Source: a bacterium (GTDB taxonomy: Bacteria > Chloroflexota > Dormibacteria > Aeolococcales > Bog-877). From it: a stretch of DNA of 13,172 bases. The stretch's first letter is position 1, and each line of letters starts with the position of its first letter. The notes below the pieces were generated by a model. The model was not told the DNA's origin. It did not search any database and was given only the letters and a program-made list of their open reading frames with translations. Shown here one piece after another: positions 7,067 to 13,172 of the stretch. The stretch spans positions 1 to 13,172 of the forward strand of contig JAJZGN010000031.1 of NCBI GenBank assembly GCA_021798435.1. The letters are read 5' to 3'. The position numbers and the translations under genes were made by a program.

Positions 7067-8095
7067 GTGAGCGAACCCCGCCTCGTCTACCCCTTCACCG
7101 CCCTCGTGGGTCAGGACCGGATGCGGCTGGCGCTGGAGTTGAACGCTGTCAACCCCAGCGTGGGCGGGGTTCTGATCCGGGGCCAGAAGGGAACCGCCAA
7201 ATCCACCGCGGTCCGGGCGCTGGCGCGCCTCCTCCCCGAGATCCAGGTCATCCGGGGGTGCCACTACGGCTGTGACCCGTTCTCGGAGCCCCTCTGCCTG
7301 GAGTGCCAGCAGCGCCGGGCGGAGGGAGAGGAGCTGGTCGCGGAGCCGCGGCAGATGCGGGTGGTGGAACTTCCCATCAACGCCTCCGAGGACCGGGTGG
7401 TGGGGAGCATCGACCTGGAAGCCGCCATCCACTCTGGCCAGCGCCGGTTTCAGCCCGGGGTGCTGGCCGAAGCCAACCGCCAGATCCTCTACGTGGACGA
7501 GGTGAACCTTCTCGACGACCACATCGTCGACGTCCTCCTGGACGCGGCGGCGATGGGGGTCAACGTCGTGGAGCGCGAGGGCATCTCCGTCTGGCATCCG
7601 GCCCGCTTCATCCTGGTCGGAACCATGAACCCCGAGGAGGGGGACCTGCGACCGCAGCTTCTGGACCGCTTTGGACTCTGCGTGGACGTGGAGGGCATCT
7701 CCGACCTGTCCGAGCGGGTCGAGATCGTCCTCCGCCGGGAGGCATTCGAGGGAGACCCCGAGGGCTTCCAGGCCGCCTGGGCGGATGCGGAGGAACGTCT
7801 CCGGGTCCAGATCGCCCACGCCATGGCTCTCCTTCCCGAGGTGGAGGTGGGCCGGTCGGTGCTGGAGGCGATCGCCCGGCTCTCCATCGCCCTCGGGGTG
7901 GACGGGCACCGCGCCGACCTGGTGGGCCGGAAGGCCGCCCAGGCGCTGGCCGCCCTCAGGGGCGGCCTGGGCGCGGGGATCGCCGAGGTCGCCGAGGTCG
8001 CACCCATGGTCCTGAGTCACCGCGTGCGCAGTCACCCCGGCCAGCGCCCTCCAGACGTCGCCGAGGCGGCCAGCCGGGTGCTGGGCGAGGCCTGA
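7067..8095 (+). CDS. Stand-alone ChlI-type AAA+ chelatase ATPase
   Basis: This 342-residue protein is a ChlI/BchI-type AAA+ ATPase of normal subunit length. It starts YPFTALVGQDRMRLAL, the typical opening of the family. Walker A is GQKGTAKST (39-47, Lys45), Walker B is ILYVDEVN (Asp144/Glu145), and GTMNPEEGDLRPQLLDRFG holds the arginine finger candidate Arg201. Cysteines 65, 69, 77 and 80 form the same Cx3C-x7-Cx2C insert as in the upstream fusion. The two AAA+ modules align without large gaps and look well over half identical by eye, so they are paralogues. This one lacks a VWA domain and ends after the helical lid (HRADLVGRKAAQALAAL). In canonical chelatases ChlI rings pair with ChlD rings; here it probably assembles with the fused protein. 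The GTG start is the only one before the conserved opening. Confidence 0.92.
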   Translation: MSEPRLVYPFTALVGQDRMRLALELNAVNPSVGGVLIRGQKGTAKSTAVRALARLLPEIQVIRGCHYGCDPFSEPLCLECQQRRAEGEELVAEPRQMRVVELPINASEDRVVGSIDLEAAIHSGQRRFQPGVLAEANRQILYVDEVNLLDDHIVDVLLDAAAMGVNVVEREGISVWHPARFILVGTMNPEEGDLRPQLLDRFGLCVDVEGISDLSERVEIVLRREAFEGDPEGFQAAWADAEERLRVQIAHAMALLPEVEVGRSVLEAIARLSIALGVDGHRADLVGRKAAQALAALRGGLGAGIAEVAEVAPMVLSHRVRSHPGQRPPDVAEAASRVLGEA

Positions 8096-8102
8096 TGGCT
8101 TC

Positions 8103-8116
8103 CCGGTCACGACCGG
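8103..8116. repeat. Short inverted repeat just after the ChlI-type gene
   Basis: CCGGT at 8103-8107 and ACCGG at 8112-8116 flank a CACG loop, eight bases past the stop codon. No run of T follows, so it is not a classical terminator. It could be a weak 3' hairpin or one of several CCGGT/ACCGG elements in this intergenic stretch. Confidence 0.35.
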
Positions 8117-8184
8117 CTGCAGGCTGCGTCACACTGAGGTCGCGGGGCGGTGAACCGGTCGGCTCCAGGGATACGGTGGGGATC

Positions 8185-8242
8185 GCCGGTCGCGGTGCGG
8201 GGACCGTCCTCCCACTTCGGTGGGACCTCCGCCGCGGCCGGT
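8185..8242 (+). promoter_or_regulatory. Long UUCG-capped hairpin in the leader of the DUF2795 gene
   Basis: Bases 8185-8197 pair with 8230-8242 (13 pairs, three of them G-U). After one bulged C, 8199-8202 pair with 8226-8229. After a seven-base bulge, 8210-8215 pair with 8220-8225 around a TTCG tetraloop. The result is about 23 base pairs in 58 bases, much more orderly than GC richness alone would suggest. Only TTT follows, so it is at best an atypical intrinsic terminator. A TACGGT -10-like box at 8172-8177 would start a transcript right at the hairpin. It matches no riboswitch class I know. It may be a structured 5' leader of the downstream gene or the 3' end of the chelatase transcript. 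Confidence 0.5.
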
Positions 8243-8265
8243 TTGCATGGCGGTGCCCGTCCCTT

Positions 8266-8280
8266 CCCCCGCAGGGGGGA
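8266..8280 (+). promoter_or_regulatory. C/G hairpin that can hide the ribosome site of the DUF2795 gene
   Basis: CCCCC (8266-8270), loop GCA and GGGGG can fold into a five-pair G-C hairpin. The same AGGGGGGA (8273-8280) is the only Shine-Dalgarno-like sequence before the GTG at 8285, four bases away. If the hairpin forms, translation would be reduced, so this could be an expression switch. The function is inference from base pairing. Confidence 0.4.
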
Positions 8281-8284
8281 CCGA

Positions 8285-8671
8285 GTGGCTGAGGTGGACC
8301 TCTCCGACCTGCTTCCCAAGGTCCCCTTGGAGGAGCTTTTGATGAGGGAGGCTCTCGGAGCTCCGGGCCAGCCTCCCGTGGAGGTCGGGCTCCGGGCGCC
8401 CCGCTTCGCCAATCCTCGCGGCGTGCCGGTCGGGAACCTCAAACTTGCCCTGCTCCGAGCCCTGGGCGGTGTCGCCTACCCCGCCTCCCGTGAACAGGTG
8501 CTTGAGGCCGCTCGACCCTGGCTCCGGTCATCGCCCCAGCTTGTCGCCGACCTGGAGGCGCTCCCGTCAGGCGACTACGGTGGGGAGATGGACGTGATCT
8601 GTGAGCTGGAGCTGGCCCGGGGTCACTCCGCCGGCGGCGGGAACCCCGGAGGGAGTTCCGCCGCCACATAG
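8285..8671 (+). CDS. DUF2795 domain-containing protein
   Basis: This 128-residue soluble protein has a C-terminal half matching the DUF2795 pattern: LRALGGVAYPASREQVLEAARPW, then LEALPSGDYGGEMDVICEL. That is the 'L-x-G-V-x-(Y/F)-P-A-(S/T)-R' opening and the 'L-P-x-x-x-Y' end seen in small proteins of Actinobacteria, Chloroflexi and Cyanobacteria. DUF2795 has no firmly established function. The N-terminal part (residues 1-55) is acidic and then basic, and unfamiliar to me. I chose the GTG at 8285 because AGGGGGGA precedes it and the protein starts with a helix-like VAEVDLSDLL. An in-frame GTG at 8150 would add 45 residues of Gly/Pro/Arg-rich sequence running through the hairpin region, which looks noncoding. 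The 3' end overlaps the convergent acetyltransferase gene by 49 bp. Placement after the chelatase genes may be coincidental. Confidence 0.75.
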   Translation: MAEVDLSDLLPKVPLEELLMREALGAPGQPPVEVGLRAPRFANPRGVPVGNLKLALLRALGGVAYPASREQVLEAARPWLRSSPQLVADLEALPSGDYGGEMDVICELELARGHSAGGGNPGGSSAAT

Positions 8672-9369
8672 GCCCGGCGTTCCCGGTCGTAGTCGACGAC
8701 GGCCATCCCCTCGGCGAGCGCCCGGCGCAGCCGCCGGCGCAGGCGAAGGAGGTCGGCAAGGGGCGGCGGTCCGGTGCCCAGCAGTCCCGACGGCACCGGT
8801 ATCGCCAGCCCGCCCCGGCGCCTTAGGGCCCGCAGCGCCCCCGCCGGGACCGGGTCCAGGAACCACTCCACAACCAGGCGGTCGGTGGGTCGGCCCTGGT
8901 TCAGGTCGTCAGTGCGCCGCCCGTAGTAGTCGGGGTGATGGCGGCGGGCCACGGCTCCCAGGCGGTGCAGATTGAAGTGGGCGTTGCGAAGCTGCGCGGG
9001 ATCAAAGGTCCAGACCATCCGTTCGAGGCCCTGGGCGCGCGCCCAATGCCTCTGAGCGAGCTTCAGGGACCTTCCCACCCCCGCGTCGCGCAGCTCTGGC
9101 AGTACTCCGGCGGCGTGGGAGCGGTGGTATAGGCGCCCCTGGGGGTCCGTGCCGAGAAACCCGAAAGCGAACCCCACCGGGCGGGAGCCTTCCCTCGCCA
9201 GCAGGACCACGCCGCCGGCCTCCGAGATGGCCTTGAGCAGGGAGCTGGGTGCCGCCACCTCCGTCGCTCCCCAGATCTGCCCCTGAAGCCCGGAGACCTG
9301 TTCCAGCTCCTCGATCCGACGCGCCCGGAGGACCGTGATCCGGCGAGCTGGGCTCTCGGTTTTGGCCAT
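8623..9369 (-). CDS. Predicted GNAT-superfamily acetyltransferase (COG3375 type)
   Basis: This 248-residue protein matches the COG3375 group of predicted acetyltransferases. Features in order are GLQGQIWGATEVAAPSSLL (residues 27-45), GFAFGFLG (67-73), the acetyl-CoA-binding motif A region SHAAGVLPELRDAGVGRSLK (84-103), and then WTFDPAQLRNAHFNLHRLGA (120-139) with NQGRPTDRLVVEWFL (157-171). The WTFDP/RNAHFNL block is characteristic of this group and unlike common ribosomal-protein acetyltransferases. The substrate is not known; some relatives sit in menaquinone gene clusters, which gives no support here. The ATG at 9369 is preceded by TAGGAT ten bases upstream, and the conserved part starts about 20 residues later. 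A longer open frame upstream would run into lepA and is unconserved. The 3' end overlaps the DUF2795 gene by 49 bp. Confidence 0.88.
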   Translation of the reverse strand: MAKTESPARRITVLRARRIEELEQVSGLQGQIWGATEVAAPSSLLKAISEAGGVVLLAREGSRPVGFAFGFLGTDPQGRLYHRSHAAGVLPELRDAGVGRSLKLAQRHWARAQGLERMVWTFDPAQLRNAHFNLHRLGAVARRHHPDYYGRRTDDLNQGRPTDRLVVEWFLDPVPAGALRALRRRGGLAIPVPSGLLGTGPPPLADLLRLRRRLRRALAEGMAVVDYDRERRAYVAAELPPGFPPPAE

Positions 9370-9379
9370 GAACTTCCCG

Positions 9380-9385
9380 ATCCTA
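9380..9385 (-). promoter_or_regulatory. Putative -10 box of the acetyltransferase gene
   Basis: On the minus strand TAGGAT ends ten bases before the ATG at 9369, giving a leader of only a few bases. GGGAAG in between is a weak ribosome site at best. No -35 box is evident. Confidence 0.35.
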
Positions 9386-9440
9386 ACCTGGAGCGGGCCC
9401 CTCGGGGACCGGCTCGGGGGGGGTGCGACCTTCCCTTCGG

Positions 9441-9452
9441 GATAATCGGAGG
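9441..9452 (+). promoter_or_regulatory. Putative lepA -10 box with adjacent ribosome site
   Basis: GATAAT (9441-9446) is a good -10 match, followed one base later by GGAGG (9448-9452), four bases before the ATG at 9457. If transcription starts about seven bases after the -10 box, the transcript would begin inside or after GGAGG. Either the -10 box or the ribosome site is then not used as such. The 87-bp gap holds divergent starts for the acetyltransferase and lepA. Confidence 0.45.
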
Positions 9453-9456
9453 CCAG

Positions 9457-11262
9457 ATGGGCACCCCGACCACGCGGATTCGCAATTTCTCGATCATCGC
9501 CCATATCGATCACGGAAAGTCGACCCTCGCCGACCGGCTCCTCGAGTCCACCGGGACAGTGGCCCCGCGGGAGATGACCGAGCAGGTGCTGGACAACATG
9601 GACCTGGAGCGGGAGAGGGGGATCACCATCAAGGCCCAGGCGGTGCGCATGCCCTACCGGGCCGCGGATGGTCTCGACTATGAGCTGAACCTCATCGACA
9701 CTCCGGGCCACGTGGACTTCGCCTACGAGGTCTCGCGGGCGCTGGCGGCCTGCGAGGGGGCGCTCTTGGTTGTAGACGCGAGCCAGGGTATCGAGGCTCA
9801 GACCCTGGCCAACGTCTACAAGGCCATGGAGCTGAACCTGGAGATAGTCCCTGTCATCAACAAGATCGACCTGCCCCAGGCTGATCCCGAGCGGGTGGCG
9901 GCCGAGGTCGAGTCGGTGATCGGGATCGCCAGAGAGCGCTGCCTCTTGGTGTCGGCCCGCACCGGGCAGGGCGTGGGAGAGGTGCTCGAGGCGGTGGTCA
10001 ACCAGCTTCCGGCCCCGGTAGGCGACCGAACCCTGCCCCTGCGGGCCCTGATCTTCGATTGCAAGTACGACCCGTACCGCGGGGTGGTGGTGTACGTCCG
10101 CATCTTCGAGGGAAGGCTGGAGTCCGGCACCCAGATCCGGATGATGGCCGGGCAGGGGGTCTTCACCGCGGACGAGGTGGGGTGCTTCCGCCCGGGCATG
10201 GAGGAGGTGGGGGAGCTGGCGGCGGGGGAGGTCGGCTATCTCGTGGCCTCCATTCGCAACGTCCGGGACAGCAAGGTGGGGGACACCATCACCGAGGCCC
10301 AGCGTCCCGCCGCCCGCCCGCTGCCCGGCTACCGCCAGGCCAGCCCCATGGTCTGGGCCGGCCTCTTCTCGGTGGACAGTGACGACTATCCCGACCTCAA
10401 AGAGGCGCTGGACCGCCTGCAGCTCAACGACGCGGCCCTGGTGTTCGAGCCCGAGACCTCAGCGGCACTGGGCTTCGGCTTTCGGTGCGGTTTCCTCGGC
10501 CTGCTGCACATGGAGATCGTCCAGGAGCGGCTGGAGCGGGAGTTCGATCTGGAGCTCATAACCACCGCTCCCTCGGTCGCCTATCGCGTCAACCTCAGGG
10601 ACGGCGAGCAGCTGGAGATCGACAACCCCGCCCAGCTGCCGGATCCCTCCCAGGTGGTCTCGATCGAGGAGCCCCGCGTCAAGTTGGAGGTGGTTACGCC
10701 CCGGGAGTACCTGGGCGGGATCATGGAGCTCTGCCAGGAGCGGCGCGGCGAGTTCCGCCACCTCGAGTACCAGGTCGGGGACCGCGCCCTGCTCACCTAC
10801 GACCTCCCCTTGGGCGAGATCATCCACGACTTCTACGACCAGCTGAAGTCCCGCAGCCGGGGATACGCCTCCATGGACTATGAACTTGCCGGGTACCGCC
10901 CTGAGCAGCTGGTGAAGCTGGACGTCCTGGTGGCCGGGAACTCCGTGGACGCCCTCTCCACCATCGTCCATCGCGGCCAGGCCCAGGGCCAGGGCAAGCG
11001 GTTGGTGCGGCGCATGAAGGAGGTCATCCCGCGCCAGCTCTTCGAAGTGGCCCTCCAGGCGGCGGTCGGTGGCAAGGTGGTGGCCCGGGAGACCATCCCC
11101 GCGCTTCGCAAGGACGTCTTGGCGAAGTGCTATGGGGGCGATATCACCCGCAAGCGCAAGCTGTTGGAGAAGCAGCGGGAGGGGAAGCAGCGGATGAAGC
11201 GGGTGGGGAGCGTGGAGATTCCCCAGGAGGCCTTCATGGCGGTGCTCACGATTGACCGCTGA
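9457..11262 (+). CDS. lepA: Elongation factor 4 (LepA), ribosome-associated GTPase
   Basis: This 601-residue translational GTPase has the usual length and composition of bacterial LepA/EF4. The GTPase motifs are intact: G1 AHIDHGKST (15-23), G2 within RERGITIKAQ, G3 DTPGH (81-85), G4 NKID (135-138) and G5 SARTG. The protein continues through the EF-G-like domains II and III (LGFGFRCGFLGLLHMEIVQERL) and V. It ends in the LepA-specific C-terminal domain with the hallmarks SRGYASMDYE, VHRGQAQGQGKRLVRRMKEVIPRQ and AKCYGGDITRKRKLLEKQ. EF4 acts on the ribosome in translation elongation and initiation/assembly under stress. The ATG is the only start giving the standard N-terminus. The stop overlaps the TTG start of hemW by 11 bp, a common gene order in Gram-positive-type genomes. 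Confidence 0.98.
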   Translation: MGTPTTRIRNFSIIAHIDHGKSTLADRLLESTGTVAPREMTEQVLDNMDLERERGITIKAQAVRMPYRAADGLDYELNLIDTPGHVDFAYEVSRALAACEGALLVVDASQGIEAQTLANVYKAMELNLEIVPVINKIDLPQADPERVAAEVESVIGIARERCLLVSARTGQGVGEVLEAVVNQLPAPVGDRTLPLRALIFDCKYDPYRGVVVYVRIFEGRLESGTQIRMMAGQGVFTADEVGCFRPGMEEVGELAAGEVGYLVASIRNVRDSKVGDTITEAQRPAARPLPGYRQASPMVWAGLFSVDSDDYPDLKEALDRLQLNDAALVFEPETSAALGFGFRCGFLGLLHMEIVQERLEREFDLELITTAPSVAYRVNLRDGEQLEIDNPAQLPDPSQVVSIEEPRVKLEVVTPREYLGGIMELCQERRGEFRHLEYQVGDRALLTYDLPLGEIIHDFYDQLKSRSRGYASMDYELAGYRPEQLVKLDVLVAGNSVDALSTIVHRGQAQGQGKRLVRRMKEVIPRQLFEVALQAAVGGKVVARETIPALRKDVLAKCYGGDITRKRKLLEKQREGKQRMKRVGSVEIPQEAFMAVLTIDR

Positions 11263-12430
11263 GGACCACCCGGGTCCCCCCAGGTCCCTGTACGTCCACC
11301 TTCCCTTCTGCCGCCGGCGCTGCGCCTACTGCGACTTCGCGATCGCGGTTTCCGGGTCGGACCTGCAGGATCGATACCTGGAAGCCCTCCTCCGGGAGCT
11401 GCTTTTCGTGAGCCGTTCCGGGGCGGTGGGGCAGCCCTTGGAGACGATCCACCTCGGTGGCGGCACTCCCTCCCTGCTTGGGCCGACGCGGCTAGGCAGG
11501 CTCATGGAGGCCTTGGCGGCCGGCTTCTCCTGGGCGGAGGGCTGCGAGGTGACCCTGGAGGCCAACCCTGAGGAGGTGTCCCCGGCAGCAACGCGGGATT
11601 GGGCCCGGATGGGTATCAATCGGGCCTCCCTCGGGATCCAGAGCCTCTCCAACCCCACCTTGCGCTGGCTGGGTCGGGGACACGATGCCGCGCAGGGTCT
11701 GAAGGCCCTGGGCTGGCTGCGTGAATCCGGCATCCCACAGGTGAGCTGTGATCTCATGTCCGCCATCCCTGGCCAGTCAACCGGGGCCTTCCTGGATGGG
11801 CTGGACCGGGTGCTCCGGTTCCAGCCGGACCACCTCTCCTGCTACGAACTCACCTTGGAGCCCGGCACCACCACCCGGCGTTTGGTGGACTCAGGACGCT
11901 GCCGGCAGGTCGCCGAGGCCGTGGCGCTGGAGCAGCTCCGGTCGGCGCGGGCCAGGCTGCCGGCGGCGGGCCTCACCCGCTACGAGGTGTCCAACTACAG
12001 CCGTCCCGGGTGCGAGTCACGCCACAACCTCAACTACTGGAAGGGAGGTACCTACCTGGCGCTGGGGGCGGGAGCCCACGGCTTCCTCGGTGGCCCGGCG
12101 GCCAGCGCCCTCGGGCTGCCCGCGGGGTGCGCCCGGGGCGTCCGCTACTGGCACTACCGGGACGCCGCCACCTATGTCCGCGTCGTGGGCCAGGGCTCCA
12201 CCGGGATCCGGTCGAGCGAGCAGCTGGACGACTCCCAACTGGGCTTGGAGCGGCTGGCCCTGGGGCTGAGGCTTACCCAGGGCGTGAAGGTCGGGGAGGA
12301 GCGGCTGCTGGCGGCCTCCCGGAGGCTCGCCGCCCACGGCTGGCTCGAGGTGGAGGGGGAGAGGGTGCGGGCGACCCCCGAGGGGATGGAGATCCTGGAG
12401 CGGCTCACCCTGGAGCTGGTCGCTGCCTGA
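11252..12430 (+). CDS. hemW: Radical SAM heme chaperone HemW
   Basis: This 392-residue radical SAM protein carries the cluster motif FCRRRCAYCDF with Cys20, Cys24 and Cys27, followed by HLGGGTPSLL (SAM-binding region). Other family segments are EANPEEVS, NRASLGIQS, SCDLMSAIPGQ, HLSCYELTLEPGT, RYEVSNYSRPG and the HemW signature RHNLNYWKGGTYLALGAGAHG. HemW binds heme and delivers it to respiratory enzymes; it lacks the extra residues of true coproporphyrinogen dehydrogenase HemN and is often misannotated as that enzyme. The TTG start at 11252 lies inside the end of lepA, and no better start occurs before the conserved LYVHLPFC. The stop is immediately followed by the end of the convergent transporter gene, with no base between, so no terminator can separate them. 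Confidence 0.95.
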   Translation: MTAEDHPGPPRSLYVHLPFCRRRCAYCDFAIAVSGSDLQDRYLEALLRELLFVSRSGAVGQPLETIHLGGGTPSLLGPTRLGRLMEALAAGFSWAEGCEVTLEANPEEVSPAATRDWARMGINRASLGIQSLSNPTLRWLGRGHDAAQGLKALGWLRESGIPQVSCDLMSAIPGQSTGAFLDGLDRVLRFQPDHLSCYELTLEPGTTTRRLVDSGRCRQVAEAVALEQLRSARARLPAAGLTRYEVSNYSRPGCESRHNLNYWKGGTYLALGAGAHGFLGGPAASALGLPAGCARGVRYWHYRDAATYVRVVGQGSTGIRSSEQLDDSQLGLERLALGLRLTQGVKVGEERLLAASRRLAAHGWLEVEGERVRATPEGMEILERLTLELVAA

Positions 12431-13172
12431 TCATCCGGGGGGCAGCCGCAGCCCGAACACGTGGGGCATCAGGACGCCGAGAACGTAGCCCGCCAGGGCG
12501 GCGGCGCACCCCACGGCCATGACCTGAGCGGCGCCCCGCCAGAGGGGGTGCCCCACCACCTTGGACTTGGCGGCGCCCACAGCTCCCAGCGCCAGCGCCG
12601 ACAGGCCGAGGGACAGAAGCACCGCGGCGATGCCGGAGAGCGCCGCGTACGGAACGATGGGGACGACCGAGCCCACCAGGAAGGTGACCCCCATCACCAA
12701 GGCATCTCGAAGGGGGTTCTCCTGGTCGGTGCCAGCGATGCCCAGCTCCTTCTCGATGTGGGTCTGCTCCCAGAGGCGGGGGAAGCGGGCCAGCTCGCGA
12801 CTCAACCCCTCGGCGGTGGCGGCGGGAACCCCGCTCTCCACCAGGATGGCCACCATCTCCTCGTGCTCCTCCTGGGGCTGGCTCTCTAGCTCGGCACGCT
12901 CCTGGTGGATGGCGGCCCGCTTCAGGTCCCTCTCCGCCACGGCGGCCAGATAGGCACCCGTTCCCATCGAGACCATCCCCGCCAGCGCCCCGGCGATCCC
13001 CGCGATGAGAATGGTGGTGTGCGAGACCGCGGCTCCCGCCGTGGCTGTGGCGACGCCCGTGGTAAGCCCCAGGGTGGTGAGCAGCCCGTCCTGCATTCCG
13101 AAGACCACCTCTCGGATGCTGGCCCGCCGGGCGAGGTCCTCCCGGGCGGTTTCGGTCGGGTGCCGGACCCGG
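12431..13172 (-). CDS. VIT1/CCC1-family Fe/Mn transporter (5' end outside window)
   Basis: The open frame reads from the right edge to TGA at 12433-12431 and shows 246 residues without a start that must be used. A GTG at 13108 would cut into the conserved opening IREVVFGMQDGLLTTLG, so the gene most likely begins beyond the window. VIT1/CCC1 proteins are membrane antiporters that move Fe2+ or Mn2+ out of the cytoplasm or into a store. Five hydrophobic segments are visible: two before and three after a cytoplasmic domain. Counting from the GTG, that domain holds the Glu-rich metal-binding region, with Glu 70, 73, 75, 80, 81, 83 and 84 in IHQERAELESQPQEEHEE and Glu119/121 in HIEKELGI. The paired GMxDGLLTTLG and SMGTGAYLA segments match the family. 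It is convergent with hemW and abuts it exactly. Confidence 0.88.
   Translation of the reverse strand, partial: RVRHPTETAREDLARRASIREVVFGMQDGLLTTLGLTTGVATATAGAAVSHTTILIAGIAGALAGMVSMGTGAYLAAVAERDLKRAAIHQERAELESQPQEEHEEMVAILVESGVPAATAEGLSRELARFPRLWEQTHIEKELGIAGTDQENPLRDALVMGVTFLVGSVVPIVPYAALSGIAAVLLSLGLSALALGAVGAAKSKVVGHPLWRGAAQVMAVGCAAALAGYVLGVLMPHVFGLRLPPG

Noticed and set aside
6773..8110. 445-codon minus-strand frame opposite the chelatase ATPases
   Set aside because: It spans two real genes and the gap between them in antisense. Its repeated GDLGDL- and VHVEDLAV-like segments simply mirror the two paralogous AAA+ genes.
8206..8240. T-box-like GGTGGGACC in the leader
   Set aside because: The core resembles the tRNA acceptor-binding bulge, but the flanking antiterminator sequence, Stem I and specifier loop are missing. 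The gene is not an aminoacyl-tRNA or amino acid gene, and the UUCG hairpin explains the match.
8150..8284. Extended start (GTG 8150) of the DUF2795 gene
   Set aside because: The added 45 residues run through the perfect hairpin and are unlike the rest of the protein. The GTG at 8285 has a ribosome site.
8096..8284. Cobalamin riboswitch upstream of a chelatase-linked gene
   Set aside because: This was expected from the context, but no B12-box-like sequence is present.
7303..8292. Plus-strand frame of 329 codons overlapping the stand-alone ATPase gene
   Set aside because: It is Gly/Arg/Pro-rich with no recognisable domain, and it lies in another frame of a well-conserved gene.
8274..8300. tRNA-Ser/Leu D-arm-like CCGAGTGGCTGAGG
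   Set aside because: No acceptor stem, anticodon arm or T-arm follows at proper distance. It is the start of the DUF2795 coding region.

Overview
The window is about 13 kb of very GC-rich bacterial chromosome, densely packed with genes and mostly core metabolism. It has no insertion sequences, CRISPR arrays, tRNA or rRNA genes. The lineage cannot be fixed from the sequence. A coenzyme F420-dependent NADP reductase, Actinobacteria/Chloroflexi-type chelatase ATPases with a four-cysteine insert, a DUF2795 protein, frequent GTG/TTG starts and -10 boxes a few bases from start codons together suggest a high-GC Terrabacteria soil lineage. Actinomycetota, Chloroflexota or a relative such as Dormibacterota would fit; this is inference.

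Bases 1-3824 hold a pyruvate (2-oxoacid) dehydrogenase operon on the plus strand: the tail of E1 alpha, then E1 beta, E2 and E3, with junctions that abut, overlap or are separated by only 25 bp. A convergent minus-strand gene (3844-4500) encodes the F420H2:NADP+ oxidoreductase. Together these could link NADH and acetyl-CoA supply to F420/NADPH balance.

Bases 4551-8671 are the most distinctive part. An unrecognised 128-residue protein is coupled by a TTGA overlap to a fused ChlI-ChlD type AAA+/VWA protein. A second, free-standing ChlI-type ATPase follows, then a DUF2795 protein preceded by a long, perfectly formed RNA-like hairpin. No large catalytic subunit (ChlH/BchH/CobN) is in the window, so these may be the motor parts of a cobalt or magnesium chelatase encoded elsewhere, or a chelatase-like remodeller with another target. 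A short AT-rich palindrome between the F420 gene and the 128-residue gene looks like a shared divergent promoter.

Bases 8623-13172 hold a minus-strand COG3375 acetyltransferase, then divergently lepA and hemW (overlapping, plus strand). At the right edge is a minus-strand VIT1/CCC1-type iron/manganese transporter that runs off the window. The chelatase ATPases, the heme chaperone HemW and the VIT-type transporter give the right half a loose metal/tetrapyrrole theme, but only the chelatase block looks like a dedicated functional unit.
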